This document shows positions 1 to 13,400 of a DNA stretch of 64,000 nucleotides, one piece after another; positions within the stretch are counted from its first letter, which is position 1; each line of letters opens with the position of its first letter. The position numbers and the translations under genes were made by a program. Below the pieces are notes generated by a model. It saw only the letters and a program-made list of their open reading frames with translations. It was not told the DNA's origin and did not search any database. The stretch comes from Psoroptes ovis (taxonomy: Eukaryota > Arthropoda > Arachnida > Sarcoptiformes > Psoroptidae). The DNA lies in NCBI GenBank assembly GCA_002943765.1, contig PQWQ01000009.1:682001-746000 (forward strand), in the 5' to 3' direction.

Positions 1-415
1 AACGCAATGCTTCACTAAAGCGTTCATTAAATTGCAGAACAGCTGCTGCTTGATTGTTTTTGACTGCATCATATGCTTGTTCAGGATTATCGAAATTAAT
101 CAAAATAAAAGCATTGGGTGCAAAACTGTCCAAGAAAACTTGACTTAAATCAGGTTTAGGATTTTCACCATTATAGATTGCAATCGGTATATGATTAATA
201 TCTCGGCCAATACATAACATAATCAATGCCATTTCAAAGGCTGGTAATAGTATGAAAAATAATAGCAATGACCAATTACGATAAACTTGACGGAAATTTT
301 TCTGCACCAATGTCCATATATGTGATAGACAAACATTATGATTATAATTTTGAATTCGTTGTCGTTGTCGTCGTCGTAGTTCATTGGGAGCGATTCGATT
401 ATTTTTCACAGAATT
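1..415 (-). CDS. ABCH transporter exon 2 (first membrane helix, partial)
   Basis: In phase with exon 1 after splicing. It begins NSVKNNRIAPNELRRR, then the juxtamembrane LVQKNFRQVYRNW, one hydrophobic helix and part of the extracellular loop (IPIAIYNGEN, then FDNPEQAYDAVKNNQAAAVL). Open to the window edge. The acceptor AG lies at 416-417 behind a poly-T tract. Confidence 0.85.
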
Positions 416-2130
416 CTATTCAAAAAAAAAAAAAAAAAAAAAATAGAAAATTATGATAAAAGATTCAAGTTATTTATTCATATGAAAATAATTGTTTGTA
501 TTTGTCTGTGTGTTTGTTCATCAAATTTGAATACATTTTGAAAAAGAAAAATGATTTTTTTTTGGTTTTCCACTTGAATTATTCTTTTCATAAATGAAAA
601 TGATGATGCTTTCATTATCATTCATACACATTGAGATTTGAAACATCCACATTCATCATATCGTATTCCTACAGGAAAAAAATAATACTGAAACAAACAA
701 ATAATAAAGGAGATACCAAGCATAAAATGAAAATGTAAAATTCATTTCACTCATATTATTCTTAACCATAATAAAAACCCTCTGCTGTTTGCCGGAAGCT
801 ATGTTAAAAAAGGAAAAAAAGAAAATAAAAACTTGTTTCCAAATGTATGTGAAATATTAAAATATATGAAAAATTCAAAACAAAACTGAGAGTAGTGAGC
901 CCCATCAATTCATTCTCAATCAAATCAAATCAAAACCGATAAATAAATCTGATTATAACTGTGCGTGTATCTGGTGTTTGAAATAATTTAAAATTCAATT
1001 CAATTTTTGCATTCATTAAATTTTTCAAATTATTATTATTCATTGTCATTGGCTTATTTTGACAATTGATTGCCAATTTATTTGAATTGAATTTCTATTC
1101 CAAAATAATAAAAAAAAAAATCAATCGCTTCAAGCCTATTTCGTCAAACACTTACCATCAATGTAATTAAGTTACGGTTTTTTTCTTGATCACCAATTTG
1201 ATTATCGATTGAACGGATAATTTCGATCATAGCTTCTGTATTTGATGTCGTTTTTTTCGCCAATTTATTATCATTGTTTTCTTCATTGTTAATGCTGCTA
1301 AGAATTGAAGGTGATCGAGATACAATTATGAGCTGTTGTCGATTGTCATGATAATGACATAACTTAAGAAACGCAGCTTCCATAGTGTCTACACAAAATC
1401 GACGTAGCAAACGATGTGGATGGTCTTGTACAAGTAGCCGTCCACATCTTAAGAATCCAATTAGATTAGCATGCCTTGTCTCTTCGATATAATGTGTGGT
1501 GAGCAAAACTGTTCGATGTTTAGTTGTGGTTAGAAATTTTAAATGCTTCCAAATTGATTCACGTAACAATGGATCAACCCCAACAGTAGGCTCATCAAGA
1601 ATTAAAATTTCTGGATCATGTAACAAAGCAATGGCCAAAGAAACACGTCGTCTTTGACCACCACTTAGATGTTTAATCAATTGATGCGAACAATCATGTC
1701 CACCTCCATCTAATTGCAATAATTTCAATAACTCATTGATACGTTCCAAACATTTATGATTAGGCATACGATATAATTGACCGAAATATTGCAACATTTC
1801 AAACGCACTGAATTCATCATATAAAACAACATCTTGAGGCATATAACCAATATTTTCAAGATGAGATGCCCATTTATGATTAATTTCATGGCCCAATACT
1901 CGGATAGAGCCTGAGAGTGGGATCAATCGGCCGAGAATTAAGCGTAATAATGTAGTCTTACCACAACCAGATGCACCTAATAAGCCATAGATTTGAGAAT
2001 GACAAATAGACAATGATATGTTGTCTAAAATAATATTTGTATCATCTTCTTTCGGAATGATTCTTCTCAAAAATGATGTTTTCTTATAGCGATATGTAAT
2101 GGAGCTTAGCTCAAGAGTAATTTCACTCAT
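1..2130 (-). CDS. ABCH-subfamily ABC half-transporter, 5' part (two exons, runs off left edge)
   Basis: Exons 1156-2130 and 1-415, minus strand. Exon 1 has 325 codons from an ATG and holds a whole nucleotide-binding domain: Walker A GASGCGKT (residues 52-59, Lys58), Q-loop Gln99, signature LSGGQ (155-159), Walker B ILILDE (175-180) and H-loop His213. The donor GTAAGT (1150-1155) and an acceptor preceded by a long T run (416-417) join in phase 0. Exon 2 continues with VQKNFRQVYRNW, a first membrane helix (SLLLFFILLPAFEMALIMLC) and the start of a large loop. The order NBD then membrane domain, and the text around IGYMPQDVVLYDEFSAFE, match ABCH proteins; Drosophila snustorr, needed for the cuticular lipid barrier, is a known member. 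The substrate is not readable from sequence. The rest of the membrane domain lies outside the window. Subfamily call is strong; orthology to snustorr is inference. Confidence 0.9.
416..1155 (-). other. ABCH intron 1 (740 bp)
   Basis: AT-rich non-coding stretch between the GTAAGT donor and an acceptor that follows a run of about 23 T (as read on the minus strand). I see no other gene or element in it. Confidence 0.8.
1156..2130 (-). CDS. ABCH transporter exon 1 (nucleotide-binding domain)
   Basis: Coding exon from ATG (2128-2130) to the donor GTAAGT. It is 975 nt, exactly 325 codons, and carries all ATP-binding motifs of the half-transporter. The start is chosen because the ABC domain begins a few residues in, as is usual for ABCH proteins. 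Confidence 0.9.
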
Positions 2131-2328
2131 GATAATTTATCACTGTATGTTGACTGATTTTTAAATGAGTGAATTCATTTTCAAAAAAATAAAAAAAATA
2201 AAACTTGCTAATCGACAAAAATCAATCAGTGTAATTGATTTTCAATGGAGAAAAAATTGCACAACAAAAGTTTAATTTGAATAATTCATCATTGATTTGT
2301 TGTTGTAGTAACACAAGAATGAATAAAT

Positions 2329-2847
2329 TCAACCTCTTCGACGAAGTGTTTCCTCAAAATGTCTACTCGTTTGTTGTGATGGATCCGAAACATTTGGCTG
2401 ACTCATAGTGTTGCATTTACCGGCAAACGGTTCATAAGAATATTCATTCCATTGAATTTTGACCGTTTCTTTTGGTTGTGGCCGTGCCAATGGTTCTAAT
2501 GTTTGTTCAACATTTCCACTACAAACACTGACAGTATTTGTTTCTTTAATATCTTGACCAAATTGTTCTTGTATCAATTGATTACCTTCTAATGGTTTTG
2601 GTTGTTGAACATTTGTTGTTTGATCATTAAAACGTAACACATATTGTTCATAGCCATTATCGCTAACTTGTTGTTGTTCGGCCCACATACGAATTGTGCC
2701 CCAATTTTCAGGCAAATGTATATCGAAAAAACCTCCAGTTGCTGGACCAGTTGGTTTTATTTTTTTCGATGATGATGATGATGATTTAGATATTTCTTTA
2801 TTTTGATTTGTTTTATCATTATTTTCAGGTGATGGAAAATCAGTCAT
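2329..2847 (-). CDS. Hypothetical 172-aa protein
   Basis: Open frame from ATG (2845-2847) to TGA (2329-2331), no intron needed. I do not recognise the family. The product is hydrophilic with no signal peptide or membrane segment. It has a Ser/Lys-rich N-terminus (poly-Ser near residues 22-27), a more ordered core around FFDIHLPENWGTIRMWAEQQQ, and an Arg-rich end (RRRG). The balanced amino-acid mix (Trp, Pro, Gly, Cys all present) and even codon use differ from the Phe/Ile/Lys-heavy random frames of this AT-rich sequence, which supports real coding. It lies 198 bp upstream of the ABCH start, same strand, so its 3' UTR and the ABCH promoter share a very short gap. It could be the last exon of a longer gene, but no acceptor was clear. 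Confidence 0.6.
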   Translation of the reverse strand: MTDFPSPENNDKTNQNKEISKSSSSSSKKIKPTGPATGGFFDIHLPENWGTIRMWAEQQQVSDNGYEQYVLRFNDQTTNVQQPKPLEGNQLIQEQFGQDIKETNTVSVCSGNVEQTLEPLARPQPKETVKIQWNEYSYEPFAGKCNTMSQPNVSDPSQQTSRHFEETLRRRG

Positions 2848-3403
2848 ATTTTCAATAAAAAAAAAGAATTTAAGAAAATTAAAGTAAATTATAATTTTAG
2901 ACTTAACACTGTGTATACTGTTGAAATACGATTAGACCAATCATTATTGGAAGTTAATTTTATTTTACAATTAATTATATAAAAAAAAATTCGATTATTA
3001 TTAATTCATCAAATTAATATTTACAAAATCCAATATTGTTTGTGAAAAATCTTCAAAAAAAAAAAATGATTCTTTATTCTACAATTGAGATCTTTTACTT
3101 TTTGTATATTTGTATTTGTATAATAATTATATTTGCAAATATGAATATTATTATTGGTTTATACGTATCAATAAATTTGATTGTATTATATTTATTTGTA
3201 TCATCCTAAGGCAAAAAAATAATAGAACATCATTTTTGAAAATATATTTTAATTGAATCATTGTCCTTTTTTTTCTTGATTGCACAGCTTATTGAAAACT
3301 TTGCACGTTTATAAATAATATGCATTGAAATTATTCATTGAATACCTGTCTGTGAAAATATGTGCATGTGTGTATACAACACTAGTCGACTATTTAATAG
3401 TTA
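2848..3403. other. Intergenic gap, holds 3' UTR of the Ig-domain gene
   Basis: About 550 bp of AT-rich DNA between the 172-aa gene and the stop codon of the Ig-domain gene. Several AATAAA signals lie on the minus strand (for example TTTATT at 3073-3078 and near 3190 and 2960), suitable for 3' end formation of the Ig-domain transcript. I cannot tell which is used. Confidence 0.45.
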
Positions 3404-5760
3404 TCAACCATATCGATTATCAATATTATTTGATCGTGGTAATGCGGGTGGCTGTTGTTGTTGTTGCTGTTCATTATAAAAACGATCTAACAATGTTTGA
3501 TGATAATCAGGTGGTTCAATAGATTCAGAACGACCGAATGTTGATGATGGTGGCAATGTTGGTTTATGATTATTATTGTCAGAATGTTGACGAATTATTC
3601 CTATGTTGCCAGTTCGTTGAATATTGTTACCATTACGACAATTACCATCATGATTTCGAAGACTATTATAGAATTGATTAGACGATGATGGAATAACATT
3701 TCCTGGAGTATTATCAAAATTATAATATAATCTAGTCGACATTGGTGACTGATGATATTGTTGAGGCACACCATTACTGCTGATTAATCGTGGCGAATTT
3801 GATGGTGAAATTTGTTTATTTTGACGAATCAATGATCCATATTTATTTGCGGATGGTAATAATCGACGACGAGAACCAGAAGATAGGTTTATGTCATTAT
3901 TATTTATGGAAGATGATTGATTCCGGAATGATTGATGAGGTTCTGATCTGTTTTGGTTATCTTGAATGAAAAAGAAATCTCTTTCTGGTTTGTAAGCAGT
4001 TGATGGAGCAGATGAATCATCATCTTCCCCATTAGCATCATCATCATCATACGATTCGTAATCTGGTTCAAATGCCTTAGATTGTACTTTATTATCTTGT
4101 TTACTTTCATCAACAAGGCATTCAAATGACTTTTTGTTGATCTGTTTGTCGTCGACGTTGGATTTGTAATCTCCACCAGAATCCGAGTAATCTGAACTAG
4201 ATTGATGATGACCATTTGTAAGCATTTCATTACGCTGCTGTGATACCAATCTGTTTGATCGATGTTTTTTACGCATTAAATTAACAGAATTCGGTTCTCT
4301 TACTTCTTCATAATTGGCAACATAGGAATTATTTTGGTAATGATCATCATTGTTATTGATGTTTTGATGATTAGATGAAGATAATGCATCCATTTCCATA
4401 TCCACATGACCAGTGAAATTATTACCCTGTTTATTGAATGAATTGAATTTGGCCATATTAAATCGTTGCTTTAGATCAGGTGGTAATGGAGGCAAAATTT
4501 GAAGATTGGAAGTATTGGAATTATTGCCAGAAGAATTAGTAACCGAAGTAGAACCGGTTAGCTGGCCATTACCGTGAGCTGATGAAGATTCAAGGCAATG
4601 ATATTCTGGTTCAGCGTAGACGGGATTTGCCCCATTACTACCGCCTTCTGCACTATCAGCCGAAGGTGATGGATAAGAAACCAGAAATGGCTTGGAGGCA
4701 CTGTTATCGAGGTCTGGATCACCGTCAGAATTCGTTATTCCACCATATATTGAACCATCAGCTGTGCTATAATGATTTTGATTTTGCTGCAAAGGCGTCT
4801 GGTGATAAAATGATGTTTTGGACAATGTGCCGCTGATCAAAGGCGTTGTAAGTTGTTGATGGTTTGACAATGTGCCAGCCATACGATAACCAGCTGTAAG
4901 TGTGGCTGTTTTTGAACGATTCGTATCTATAGTGTTGGTCATATATGTAGGGTCAATTTGTTGATCTGACGATACTGAATGATGTGTGTCCAACATTAAC
5001 AAATGATGAGCAGGTCGATTCAATTTTAAACGTTGAGGCGTATTACCATCATCATCTACAGAACTTCTGGAACCGCCGAATCCTTTCAAAGATTGAGCAC
5101 CTGCTCTGTTGCCATTACGGTGAAAACAGAAAACAAAAGCTACTGTGGCGAATAATACCAGGCAAAATACGATAATGCCAGCTGAGGCAGCTACCATAAA
5201 TAAATTATCATAGTATGCACTATCAGTACTTGATTGGCCACCATTTCGCCCACCAGCCGACGACATAATTTGACCAGAAGTTGGCGTTTCTTCATACCAA
5301 CACGGACGCGAATCTCCGATAGCATTTGAAACTACACAAGCATATTCGTCGAGGTCGGCATCAGAAGGTACACCCATCACAATACTTTGGCGAGTATGTC
5401 CACCTATATTATGATCAATCATTGCAACATTGCCATATTTATTATTTTGGAAATGATTATGATGTTGTTGTTGCTGTTGATAATAATCAAATACGGTTCC
5501 TGATGAATCGCTTGCATAATCATAGTCTTGTGAAATGGCCACGAATAATGAATGATCAGAATTTACTGATGGATGAATTTCCATCAATTCAGTTCCGTTT
5601 CTTCGATACCATGAAAATTTTACAGGCGCTGGATTAGCGATTGTAGTACATGAAAGCATTATAGGCATTGACTGTGGTTGTTGATGAGAATTTTGAGAAT
5701 GTTGACGATTACGAAGTATCTTCGCAGTATTTATTTTTCGAAGTTCACATTCAGGACGGT
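3404..5760 (-). CDS. Ig-receptor exon 9 (Ig9, membrane helix, cytoplasmic tail)
   Basis: Acceptor CATCAG right of 5760; stop TAA at 3404-3406. It begins YRPECELRKINTAK. Ig9 has IMLSCTTIANPAPVKFSWY and DEYACVVSNAIGDSRPC. The membrane helix LFMVAASAGIIVFCLVLFA follows and is ended by FHRNGNR. The tail is rich in Ser, Asn and Gln and has candidate docking sites: NPVYAEPEY (from residue 1776), YVANYEEV, and proline motifs LPPLPPDLK (1820-1828) and PPALPRS near the end. It ends NRYG, not an obvious PDZ ligand. Confidence 0.9.
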
Positions 5761-8700
5761 CTGATGAGAAAAATTTACAAATCAATTAGAAAAATTATGA
5801 GAATCGCAATCACGTCTAAAAAAACTTACAGAAAACATTGATAGTTAAAGTAGCTGATGCAGAACCATGTTGATTGGTTGCAACACAAGTGTAGTTGCCA
5901 GATAGATTTCTTGTGGCATGAAATCTACCGGTCAGTTGATTAGAAGATGATGATGCAGAATTGAAGGGGCCAATATTCAATAGATCCATTGAAGTTTCAA
6001 GTATTTTGCCCTGGCGATTCTGTGCCATAGATTTATCTAATGTCAATTGAGGCCCAATAGCGACTATAGTTTGATTATGAGAATGAGTGTCTTGATTATA
6101 GTAGCCAGGTAAAGGAAGAAAAGGCTCAAATGTCCAATAATAACGAGGAGTTGGATTACCAAAAGCTGAACATTGTATAGGCTTTTCAGGATATCCTTCT
6201 CCTTCTAATAGATCGATACCAGGCACCGAAAGATGTACTGAATGAGGTAAAACTGTGCGTGAAAACCATTAAAACATCAATAATATAATAGGGTATCAAA
6301 AATCTATACAACATACATTCACGACGAAAGACTACGGTTGAATGAATCGGAGGGCCCAATTCTTCATTATCTGAATTAGATGATACACATGTTAATTGAT
6401 CAGAATCAAATAAAACTGAAGTATTGTGAATCGTAATGGATGACACTGTATGAGCTGGTCCTTGAGGATTTTCTGTTTGTTCATTGATCAAAGAAAAAGT
6501 CATCTCATTTCCATTGCGTAACTTAGCCCGATATTCATTTGTTAGCAATGACGATGGCAGAATACCTCTAGTGTCTGGTGATAAACGCGTTAGATTATTA
6601 TGGAACCAATGAATTTCACAAGGTGGTTGACATTCAACCCGACAAGTTAATGTTAGATTTTGATCAGACAGAGCACCAATAGTAGTAGGCAACGATTGTA
6701 TAATTCTTGGGGGAGCTACATAAAAAAATTGAAAAATTGATTAATTAAAAAAAATAACCTAAGGGCTTGTATTAACTCACATTTAACATCTAATCTGAAT
6801 GTACCCCATTCACCTTGGCCTAAATCATTGAGTGCTCGACAACGATATTCGCCCGAGGTGCTCATATCGGCTTTAGGAGTTCGATACCGAGCAATCAAAG
6901 AATTTCTTTGCATTGAATTGCTCGCAAGAGGAGGCGGTTGAAAATGTGTTGTGGCACGATCAATACGAATACCGTTGTGGGTCCATATTATTGAATGAGC
7001 AGGAGGGTCTCCTGGATCATCAATTTTACACTCCAATACTGCTTGAGAACCTTTCAATACATATCGATCAGATGTTTCAGAATCGCTTGCCAGTGATAAT
7101 GAGGCTGGTCCAGGTGGATCTGTTATTAAAAATGATAATTACACATACATGAAAAATGTATCAGGAATCTTACATTTGACTGAAATCACTTTTTCATCTG
7201 ACAATTGACTACCATTAGCTGCACCATTAAAACCAAGGCAGCTATAATTTCCACGATGTTCACGAGTCACATTAGCAATGATTAACATTTCAGGTTCATT
7301 GAGATAATGAACATATGGCTCAGCAGTATTTAACCATGATGTTCCATTAGGTGTTAATAAAAACTGTCCATTCAAAGGGCCAACTAGAGGCGTGGATTCA
7401 TCTACCAATGTAAAATGTTTCCCAGTACCAATTCGATGATAAAAACTGTGATGCAAGAATGATGGCGTTGTTGTTGATAACGATGACAATGTTGATGATG
7501 TTGGAAGTGCTTTTGATGATGGCTTTAATTTACGCAGTGATAGTGTTGTCAAAAAATGTTGTCCATTACGATACCAATGGACGGTTTGTAATTGTGGAGG
7601 ATTCCCATGCAATGTAATGCAACGTAATGCCAATGTCGGCAGAGAACTACTATCCGAACGTTCTTCGATAAGTTGATTTTTGGGTTCGACAATCTCCAGA
7701 GAAACAACAGGAGGATCTGCATGAATGATGATTTCATTTTTAGAATAATTTTCGATAATGTTTTGAAAATCATTATACATACATGCAACTTCTAAACGTG
7801 CAATTGTAATCGAATCAGCAACACCAAATTTATTTCTAATGCGACATTTATAATTAGCACTATCATTACGATCAATATTTCTGATGGTCAACATGGGCGT
7901 TCCACGTTCATCACGAGACATCCAAATTTTATTGCTTTCATTCGGGAAATCAAGCGGTTGATGATCTTTGTACCAACGTATTTCAGTAATATTCATTGGA
8001 TTGGCATCATATGTACACCAAAATTGGACTGTTGAACTTTCATTGACAGCAATCAGTCCGTCCGGTTCTATGGCAACAACTGGAGCATCTGAAATGAGTA
8101 AAGAGTTGAGAGAAATTTTTTTTTTTTCGTTATCATGAAAATAAACAAATGAATAAATCTTTCGACCAAAGAATCGATCGATCAAAAATATGAGAAAACA
8201 AAAATTAATTCATATTTGAGTTTCAGTATGCACAATTGAATATATGAGAAAAAAAAACATGATTGATGAGAAACACACGCAGTAAGGCCATGTTTATAGC
8301 AAAAAAAGAAAAAATCATTCAAAAATTATTTTAATATCCGGAACTTGATCAATGGAAATATAAAACAAATCATTCATTCAAAAATAAGTTTGTGGTTAGT
8401 TATTTGAAAGATTATTATTATTACTATTATTATTATCATTATAAATATTTTTATTGTTATCATAATCAAAATACATAACAATAGAATTAATGGAAAGAAA
8501 TAATTCATTCATTGATATGATGAACCGAATAGAACCGAAACAAAACAAAACAAAACAAAAAAAAAAACAGAAAAGATAATCAAATGTATGCATCTAATGA
8601 ATGCTTAATGAATCTATTCAGTTTTTACTAATGATTTTGTAAACACACACACATACACACACAATGATCATTATATATATTATATATCAAATTTAATGAT

Positions 8701-10404
8701 AATCATAATTATTAATATTATTATTTTTTTTAGACAAAAAGGTAGGGCGTTTACATTGTATTCGTGAATATGTTCATATGAATTAATGAATGAATGAATG
8801 ATTAAATTCGATCAATTTGATAGAAAAAAAAATTAGTTTTAATTACATTTCGGTTTAGAATCAACGATTCATGCATTGAGATTCATTCGATTTTCTTTCG
8901 GAAATATTTTTCTTTGGAATTTTTGAAACTATGCTCGAGGATAAAATGTCTCGAACGAATTCATTGCTCTTTGAATATTTATAATTGATGCTTAGAGAAA
9001 ATGAAACAGAAAATCTTGTATTATGTGATTTATCGAAAGAATATGAAAAGACTAAATTTGATTATGGCCAAATGAAGAAAAAAAAACCCATGTGGTATTG
9101 ATTTGTAAATTCAAATATTTTTTTTTTCAAATATTGTCATTTGATGTATTTATGAATATTTGTGTTAAATTATTGTAGATAATGTTAATCATATCATCAT
9201 CATATCATATCAATGTTTATATAACAAACACACACACACACACACTATAATTGTTCGTAATATACACATTCATATATATATTTCACTCTATAATTAGATT
9301 TAAATGAAAAAAAAAATGAATATCAGCACAATGAATAAGAATTTCATATATTCATCATCATGTATACACACGAATATTGGTACGATATGACGACGATTTG
9401 GTTGGTTGATTCTGTATTTCATATGTTATTCTTATGTATTAAGCATTCAATACACACACACACACACATATGGCATATTCAAGATTCTATTCATCGAATA
9501 ATGACCGTCATCACTTGTTCAAAAGTATTGTATATAAGAAAAAACATGATAATAATAATAATAATAATGGTAGAAAAATTTTCAAAATGTCAAATAATTC
9601 AAAAAAAGAGAAAAACTAAAACTAGGTTTCCATAAACATAAGGATTTAGTAGTAAATAACCAATTATTATGAATTCAATGATGACTAACACAAACAAAAA
9701 AACACTTGAAGATGTTGAACCACTGAAAAACAAATAACAAAAGTATAATAACCGAACAAGTTCTTGAAAAAAATTAAATCAAATTACAATTTATAAAATT
9801 ATTTCATTTTTTTTTCAAAAATTTTCTTTGTTGCACACGAAAAAAATCATCATCATCATAAACAATGGTAAGGTTTTGTTTGTGTGTGTGTGTGTATACC
9901 ACCAAAAGTTTAAAGAAAAATTCCATAATTTTGTAAAAAAAAAAACAAAATTCTAAAACATTTTTCTTATTAATTTAAAATTGAAATCAAAAAAAATTTA
10001 AGAATTATTATGGGATGTTGCCTGTGTTTGTATGCAAAAACACCAACATTATTAGTAGGCAATAGACAAAAATTTATAGCTTCTTCACGAACAACAACAA
10101 CAGCATCAACAATGAAATTATTTTTACCCATTAATAATCGTAAAACAACAACCAACGCCAACATTCAGCCCTATCACTATGCATCGTTGAAAAAACCCTG
10201 TACAATTGATAATATTAATTTATCAGTATTGAGTCAAGATCAATCTAATAGTCAAGTTATTAATTCATTATCATCATCAATGTCTAATAGACAAGATCGA
10301 ACATTGACAAATAGAAAATTGAATGAAAAATCTTTGGAGACTAAACAACAACAACAACTATTGATCAAATTAAAAGTTAAACCTTTTAATAAATATTCAA
10401 AATA

Positions 10405-10436
<32 letters not shown>

Positions 10437-13400
10437 ATGGTAAAATTATTAAACATTTAAATATTGATAATGATAATCATTTACTAAACGATAATAACAA
10501 CAATTATAATATTAATAATAATATTCGATCACGTTTAAAAGTGCATAAACAAGTGAATGTAAGAAAATTATTGAAAGCAATCTATCATGACAATGACGAA
10601 CAGCAGCAACAGCAGCCAAATAACAGCATGAACTTTGATCATCATCATCAAAGGCAATCAAACGAAGATTATTACAATGATTATAACTATGACGATGTTG
10701 ATGATGATGATTTTAACAATGATGAACTGACATTTAAATCTGACATTTTCTAAATAAATATAAATAAATCATATAAAATGGTAAAATTTCAAATAAAAGC
10801 TTCAATTTTCAAAATTCAAATCTATTCACATTTTAAAAGCATCAATCAATGATCGATTATTATTGCAGTTATTTTTGATGATCAATTGTTTATCAAAAAT
10901 TTTTTTTTGTTCGAAATTTTCTGATAAACGATCCATCATAGTCAATGAATTATTATTTCACTATTAATCATCATAAATCGCTAACATTTCAGTTAATTAG
11001 TGTGCCTTGATACAACACATACAAATGATGTGTGTGCGTGTTGATTTGTACCATTTCAATGTGTTATTTATTAAGTTTAATATGTTTTAATCAAAAACAT
11101 TGAAACATACATTGATCACTTAGTCTGTGTGTGTGTGTCCATCGATTTCCTTTTTCGGTGTTCACCATACATTCACATATATCACTAAGATGTGATTATA
11201 ACAGCAACAACAACGACGAAAAAATCGCATCAGAATCGATGGATCGCTATAACAAGAGACCATTCTTACCGTACAGTGAATGAACGTGACAGAATCAAAT
11301 GTATATTACTGTTTTCTCACTTTGAAAAATAATTGTCATTATCAATGTCAAATTTATGTGAACCATTCACACACACAGACACAGCAAACATTAACCAAAA
11401 AATTATTTCCAACAACAACAAAAACAACAATTCAAATGAGAAAAAAGTTTTTCCATGTATTTAGAGCAAAGCTAATAAGAAAATTTGTGCAAGGATTGAT
11501 TTTGTTGTTGTTGTTGTTTGTTTGATTGCATGACCAATAAACCAAAAAGAAAATACAGCAAAAACATCGACATATGATGACTGTGATCGATTACCCGGGA
11601 AATTGAACACATACATTTCATTTATTAAAGACATTTGAATACAAACACATAAATACAAATACATGGTAAAACATATAAACACACACAAACACATGAAGAT
11701 TCAGTGCAAATAAATAAATAAATGAATAGATGTGAATTTGTATTTCATTGTTCGTTTTTTTTGTTTGATTCAAAAGCAATAATAATAATGAATAATGTAA
11801 ATTGTGAATACGAAATTTTACCATCAAATTTTTTGTGTGTTTTCATTATTATTTCAGTATTCACTATTGATAATACATAATCAATGATATGGATTCTATT
11901 GTATTCTATATATATTAAAAATGTAAAAGAACAACAAAGCCTATGGCTATATTCGTATTTTTTATTTTTCCATTTTTTTTTGTATTTGGAATTAAATGGA
12001 AATTATTAAATAAATGAATAGAAATTGAGAAAATGTAAATCATAATCATAAGAAACATTATTTTTTGATATGAATTTGATCGATCGAAAAGTAGTTGTTG
12101 GGTTTTCTCGTAGAATTGTATGGAAAAATCAACAATTACTTTTCGACCAGAGTAAAAATTAAGCATATGGTTGGCTCTATTTGACGGATATGAATTCAAG
12201 AATTTTCAAAATAAAAAAAAAGAAAGTCCGCTAATTGTATTTCATTTGAAATGTTGAAGGCTATGTTTTATTGTTATATAATGATGATTTATTATCATCA
12301 TCATCATCATATTGTTCTTTATGAGCAATATGAGCAAATTCAGAGCAGAAATTCATTCATTTTAGATTCATTTTGCATATTTTATCGTATATTTGCCAGC
12401 GCAAAAAGGCTAAGATTCTGCCCAATGGCATACATATAAGAAATAACATTACAACATTTAAATTGAACTTTGTTGAATGATAAATTGACGATGGAAAAAA
12501 ATGGGAAAAAAAATTTGCATCAATTAAGTGAAAAATGCAGTTGAAAATGTCAATGCTTAATAACTAACAACAATGATGATAATAAGCCAATAAATGTCTG
12601 AATCATTATTATTCGTTGCTTGCAAAGTGTACAACAGCAACAACACAGCATAACAATTATCAAATTTCATCAACATTTTGTAGTGCAAAAATTAATTTGC
12701 ATTACGAATAGCAAAAAATTATCGAATTGCTAATTAATTCAAAGTGCTGGCTGATTATTATTATTATTTCAATATTATTATAAATGAATGATAAAGGATT
12801 GAATAAATATTCTGAAACGAATGGATATATATGTGTTCATTGAATCAATATATTTCATTTTGAAAAATATTTCTTTTATATGGGTTGAAATGGTTTTTGA
12901 TTACATTACATTTTTATTTGTATTTGATTATTTTCATTATTATTATTTTTTCGGTTTGTTCATTATTAACATTCATAGCGTGTAAAATATCATTCATTAG
13001 CAAGATTCAAATACAAAAATAAATGTTATATTGGTCATATTGTATCATATTTGGTTGAAGGAATAGAGAATTTAGCGAATGAATGTGAATGGGAACAAAG
13101 AAAAAAGGAAATTTTTTATTTTTAAATAAAATGCTAATTAATGAAATAGATTCATGTCAAATGAAAAATGTCATAGAATTTTTGAAAGGTATAGAATATA
13201 CATGGGAGTATTTTTCGTAGATCAAATACAATTCTGCATACACACACACACAACACACACACCATTAGCTAATGATATATGAATGTTCATTATTATTATT
13301 ATTATTATCAACAATGAAACTAAATACTACAATCGAAAATAGAAAAAAAATGGAATATTTTATGCTTTCAGGGCTTTCATTTATATTATTTGTTGATGAA

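Noticed and set aside
4582..5637. Plus-strand open frames opposite the Ig-receptor last exon
   Set aside because: Antisense shadows of the real minus-strand coding exon.
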